DNA of 64,000 bases from positions 124,001 to 188,000 of the forward strand of contig NZ_WNKG01000001.1 of NCBI RefSeq assembly GCF_010119245.1, read 5' to 3'. Source of the stretch: Cyclobacterium salsum (GTDB lineage: Bacteria > Bacteroidota > Bacteroidia > Cytophagales > Cyclobacteriaceae). The notes beneath the pieces are model-generated. The model was not told the DNA's origin and did not search any database. It worked only from the letters and a program-made list of their open reading frames with translations. Below are positions 62,204 through 64,000 of the stretch, in pieces (position 1 is the first letter of the stretch; every line of letters starts with the position of its first letter). A program made the translations under genes and the position numbers.

Positions 62204-63352
62204 CTAAAACGTAAAATCAATGACTGCAAAACCCAATTCGTCTTCGATATTGACATAGGACCAGAGCTGGCCGTCTTTCCAAAAGTAATTTGCAGGAACT
62301 TGTGATAAGCCTTCAATTTTGGTTTCACCCAAAACATTGAAGTCTTGATCATAAGCGAAAAGAAAAACCTCATAAGTATAAGTAGAGGGGTCTCCTGGTT
62401 TTTCACCCGTAAAAGTTTTTCGGCCCAGTCGTAAAAACATTTCTCTGGTCTCATCCCAGCGGGGCTCCATGTAGTTCAAATGCTCGAAAACTTTTTTTCG
62501 ATCTTCATTAAATGCTGCTTCGTCAACAGGAGAATTATTTACAGAGAAGGCCATCCGGTTAGGAAAGTTTTGGTGCTGAATATCAACAAATTTCAAGCTG
62601 TCCGTCATCAGATCCAACCGGTAAATGGCGCTCATCGAACCAACGGTGAGCAAAAGCTGTCGATTTTCGATATACATATGGCTGTCGACCCAAAAAAAGT
62701 TGATCATCCCATCTACGACCAAAGTACCTGTAAATTCCTTCACCGCTTTCATTTCGGGTATTGATTCCATTCGAAATTCTTTGGTAATCGGATCGATAAT
62801 AAATAGCAGGTGCTTCCCAGTTTCCTCACTGGATGGTTGGGAATAGATTCTACTATTCTCAAAATCAAAAACGGGATTATTATACAACAGATGTAGATTA
62901 TTGGCTAGTTCAGGGTCAATTCCTTCCGGCACCACTTGTAGACTTTCGACCATTTCTCCGCTGGTATTAAATATTCCCTGCGTGTTATTGCCGCTAATAA
63001 ATAAATCTCCTTCTGGTCCCAACTGAAACCTAACCCTGTAAGGCCCCCCGACTCCATTAGGCCCTTCTTTCTGAAATGGTGTTTTGCGAACCAACTTGAG
63101 GTCATTCAAATCTACTTCTACCAGGTTCAATGGTTCATTTTCAAAAAACAGCAGTTCGTTTTCGTCTTGGTCAAGGGCTTTAGCTCCTAGTCCTGAGCTA
63201 AGGATGAAAATATCATCACCCGAATCTACCAGAACTGTATCCACCGTAAAGGTCAGATTTTCAAGGATATTTACTGATTCAGCCTTTTCAGAAGGTTCGC
63301 TATTGCAGGAAAAAATAAGAGGGATCAAAAGGAGGTAGAATAGGTTTTTCAT
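62204..63352 (-). CDS. DUF4221-type exported lipoprotein, beta-propeller-like
   Basis: 382 residues. Lipoprotein signal MKNLFYLLLIPLIFSC (cysteine 16). Repeated beta motifs (LVEVDLNDLKLVRKTPF, GPYRVRFQLGPEGDLFISG, LLFIIDPITKEFRME) suggest a six-bladed propeller, a family frequent in Cyclobacteriaceae. Ends DELGFAVIDFTF. Outer-membrane or periplasmic; ligand unknown. A truncated copy of its 3' end lies immediately upstream. Confidence 0.8.
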   Translation of the reverse strand: MKNLFYLLLIPLIFSCNSEPSEKAESVNILENLTFTVDTVLVDSGDDIFILSSGLGAKALDQDENELLFFENEPLNLVEVDLNDLKLVRKTPFQKEGPNGVGGPYRVRFQLGPEGDLFISGNNTQGIFNTSGEMVESLQVVPEGIDPELANNLHLLYNNPVFDFENSRIYSQPSSEETGKHLLFIIDPITKEFRMESIPEMKAVKEFTGTLVVDGMINFFWVDSHMYIENRQLLLTVGSMSAIYRLDLMTDSLKFVDIQHQNFPNRMAFSVNNSPVDEAAFNEDRKKVFEHLNYMEPRWDETREMFLRLGRKTFTGEKPGDPSTYTYEVFLFAYDQDFNVLGETKIEGLSQVPANYFWKDGQLWSYVNIEDELGFAVIDFTF

Positions 63353-63356
63353 TGTT

Positions 63357-63494
63357 TTAAAATTTAAAGTCTATTACTGCAAAGCCCAATTCATCTTCCA
63401 CATTGACAAAGGACCAGCGTTTCCTGCCTTTGAAAAATGGGAATCCGGGAATTTTATGCCATTCAGGCAGGTGTTTTTCTCCTGGTAAATTCAT
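63357..63494 (-). pseudogene. Truncated tandem copy of the DUF4221-type gene (last 45 codons)
   Basis: The frame 63494-63357 encodes a 45-residue peptide ending FVNVEDELGFAVIDFKF, which matches the last residues of the adjacent protein (VNIEDELGFAVIDFTF). Its stop lies 4 nt before the intact gene's ATG. The upstream part is missing, and the ATG at 63494 may be accidental. Confidence 0.75.
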
Positions 63495-63665
63495 ATTTAT
63501 TGCGGTTAAAATAACTCTCCTGTAACAAAAGTAACCTTTTGCTTTAAATTAACCCCACTCATCACCTAAAATTTTAATAGATTATTTCTATTTGGCTTGG
63601 GACCGATTCCTCACAAGTGTGGAATTTGAGAAAATAGGTAAATGAATTGAACCCTCCAATAATAA

Positions 63666-63698
63666 AAAAGCCTATAATCAATTGTGATAGAGGCTTTT
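63666..63698 (-). terminator. Orphan terminator
   Basis: AAAAGCCT (63666-63673) pairs with AGGCTTTT (63691-63698), with AATCA/TGAT inner pairing; on the minus strand TTTTTT follows. There is no minus-strand gene immediately to its right, so it may belong to a lost gene. Confidence 0.6.
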
Positions 63699-63783
63699 AC
63701 TAGTCATTTCTTGTAGCTTTTTATAATGATTTATACTTTCCTATTTTGGATACAGAAAGTATAATTGCTTATTTTACAATAAG

Positions 63784-63943
63784 TTAACTTATTGCCGGTA
63801 CAAATACGGTACAGAATTCAACAGTGATTTTTTAAGGACTAAACAGTGGCTTGGATTATTCACATAATCATTTTTTATAATTTATCGTTATCTTTAAATG
63901 TAATTATGATAGGAATGGACTTAGCTGTTAAAAAAATAGAACT
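63784..63943 (+). repeat. Duplicated promoter and gene-start segment, copy B (intact)
   Basis: The intact counterpart of 60815-60975. It ends inside the start of the small gene at 63915. Confidence 0.75.
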
Positions 63944-64000
63944 GATCAATTGGTTAACCAGGCAAGATGAAGCCATGGTCGAAAAAATTGATAACTTACG
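63915..64000 (+). CDS. Start of a small antitoxin-like protein (partial)
   Basis: ATG at 63915 (an in-frame ATG also at 63906) reads MDLAVKKIELINWLTRQDEA and continues off the window edge. Short Bacteroidota proteins of this pattern commonly precede RelE/ParE-type toxins as antitoxins; the toxin would lie to the right. Leader shared with the damaged copy at 60815-60975. Confidence 0.5.
   Translation, partial: MDLAVKKIELINWLTRQDEAMVEKIDNL

Overview
The window looks like the chromosome of a member of the Bacteroidota, most likely order Cytophagales near Cyclobacteriaceae. This rests on gene content (split transketolase, Hc1-like histone, HmuY-type heme lipoprotein, a DUF4221-type lipoprotein, an NDQ-type sodium-pump rhodopsin), on a TAnnTTTG-type promoter before a tRNA gene, and on a tRNA without an encoded CCA end. 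The rhodopsin and K+ uptake genes suggest a marine or saline habitat. The taxonomic call is inference from gene families; no database was searched.

Layout. 1-9950 is mostly housekeeping on the minus strand: dapA, a conserved hypothetical, an unusually long ligA, xseA-xseB, a three-gene ECF sigma cluster, and namZ-fmt. 9952-13000 holds a FtsX/LolE-type permease, a DPM1-like glycosyltransferase and a TPR lipoprotein. 13082-17690 is a truncated histidine operon, hisG-hisD-hisC-hisB, preceded by a short His-rich leader ORF that was not expected from the gene list. A glutamyl-tRNA reductase-like protein lacking the catalytic cysteine follows. 19359-22504 is an arsenic operon (arsR-arsM-arsC-like lipoprotein-acr3), followed by palindromic repeats and a hemerythrin gene. 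23574-28430 pairs a Trk/Ktr K+ uptake system with a divergent Na+-pumping rhodopsin. 28490-35262 is a complete heme uptake operon (hmuT-U-V-S-R-Y) with a Fur-like palindrome upstream. 35686-48126 is again minus-strand core genes: SUI1, Usp, menA, gpx, argS, split transketolase, bcp, an M23 peptidase, an FAH-family enzyme and surE.

From a tRNA-Ser(GCU) at 49300 to the right end the character changes. Genes are mostly single transcription units, spacing is wide, there are several eroded gene fragments, and many products are exported: a large zinc metalloprotease, a 559-residue orphan, two consecutive Tat-exported proteins (one a dipeptidase), a racemase, a TlpA-like lipoprotein, a CFA-type methyltransferase and a DUF4221-like lipoprotein. 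The last two lie between two copies of a ~160-bp promoter/gene-start duplication.

The most interesting signals are: (1) a 20-nt motif repeated three times exactly 7 nt upstream of the second or later gene of three unrelated operons, two copies of which belong to a longer ~85-115-nt intercistronic element with a hairpin; (2) the His-rich leader peptide with alternative stems before hisG; (3) the sodium-pump rhodopsin next to K+ uptake genes; (4) a near-consensus sigma-54 promoter before a small secreted protein; (5) a GluTR pseudoenzyme; (6) a ~147-residue insertion in LigA; and (7) a tandem, damaged copy of tRNA-Ser carrying a 14-nt palindrome in place of the anticodon arm.
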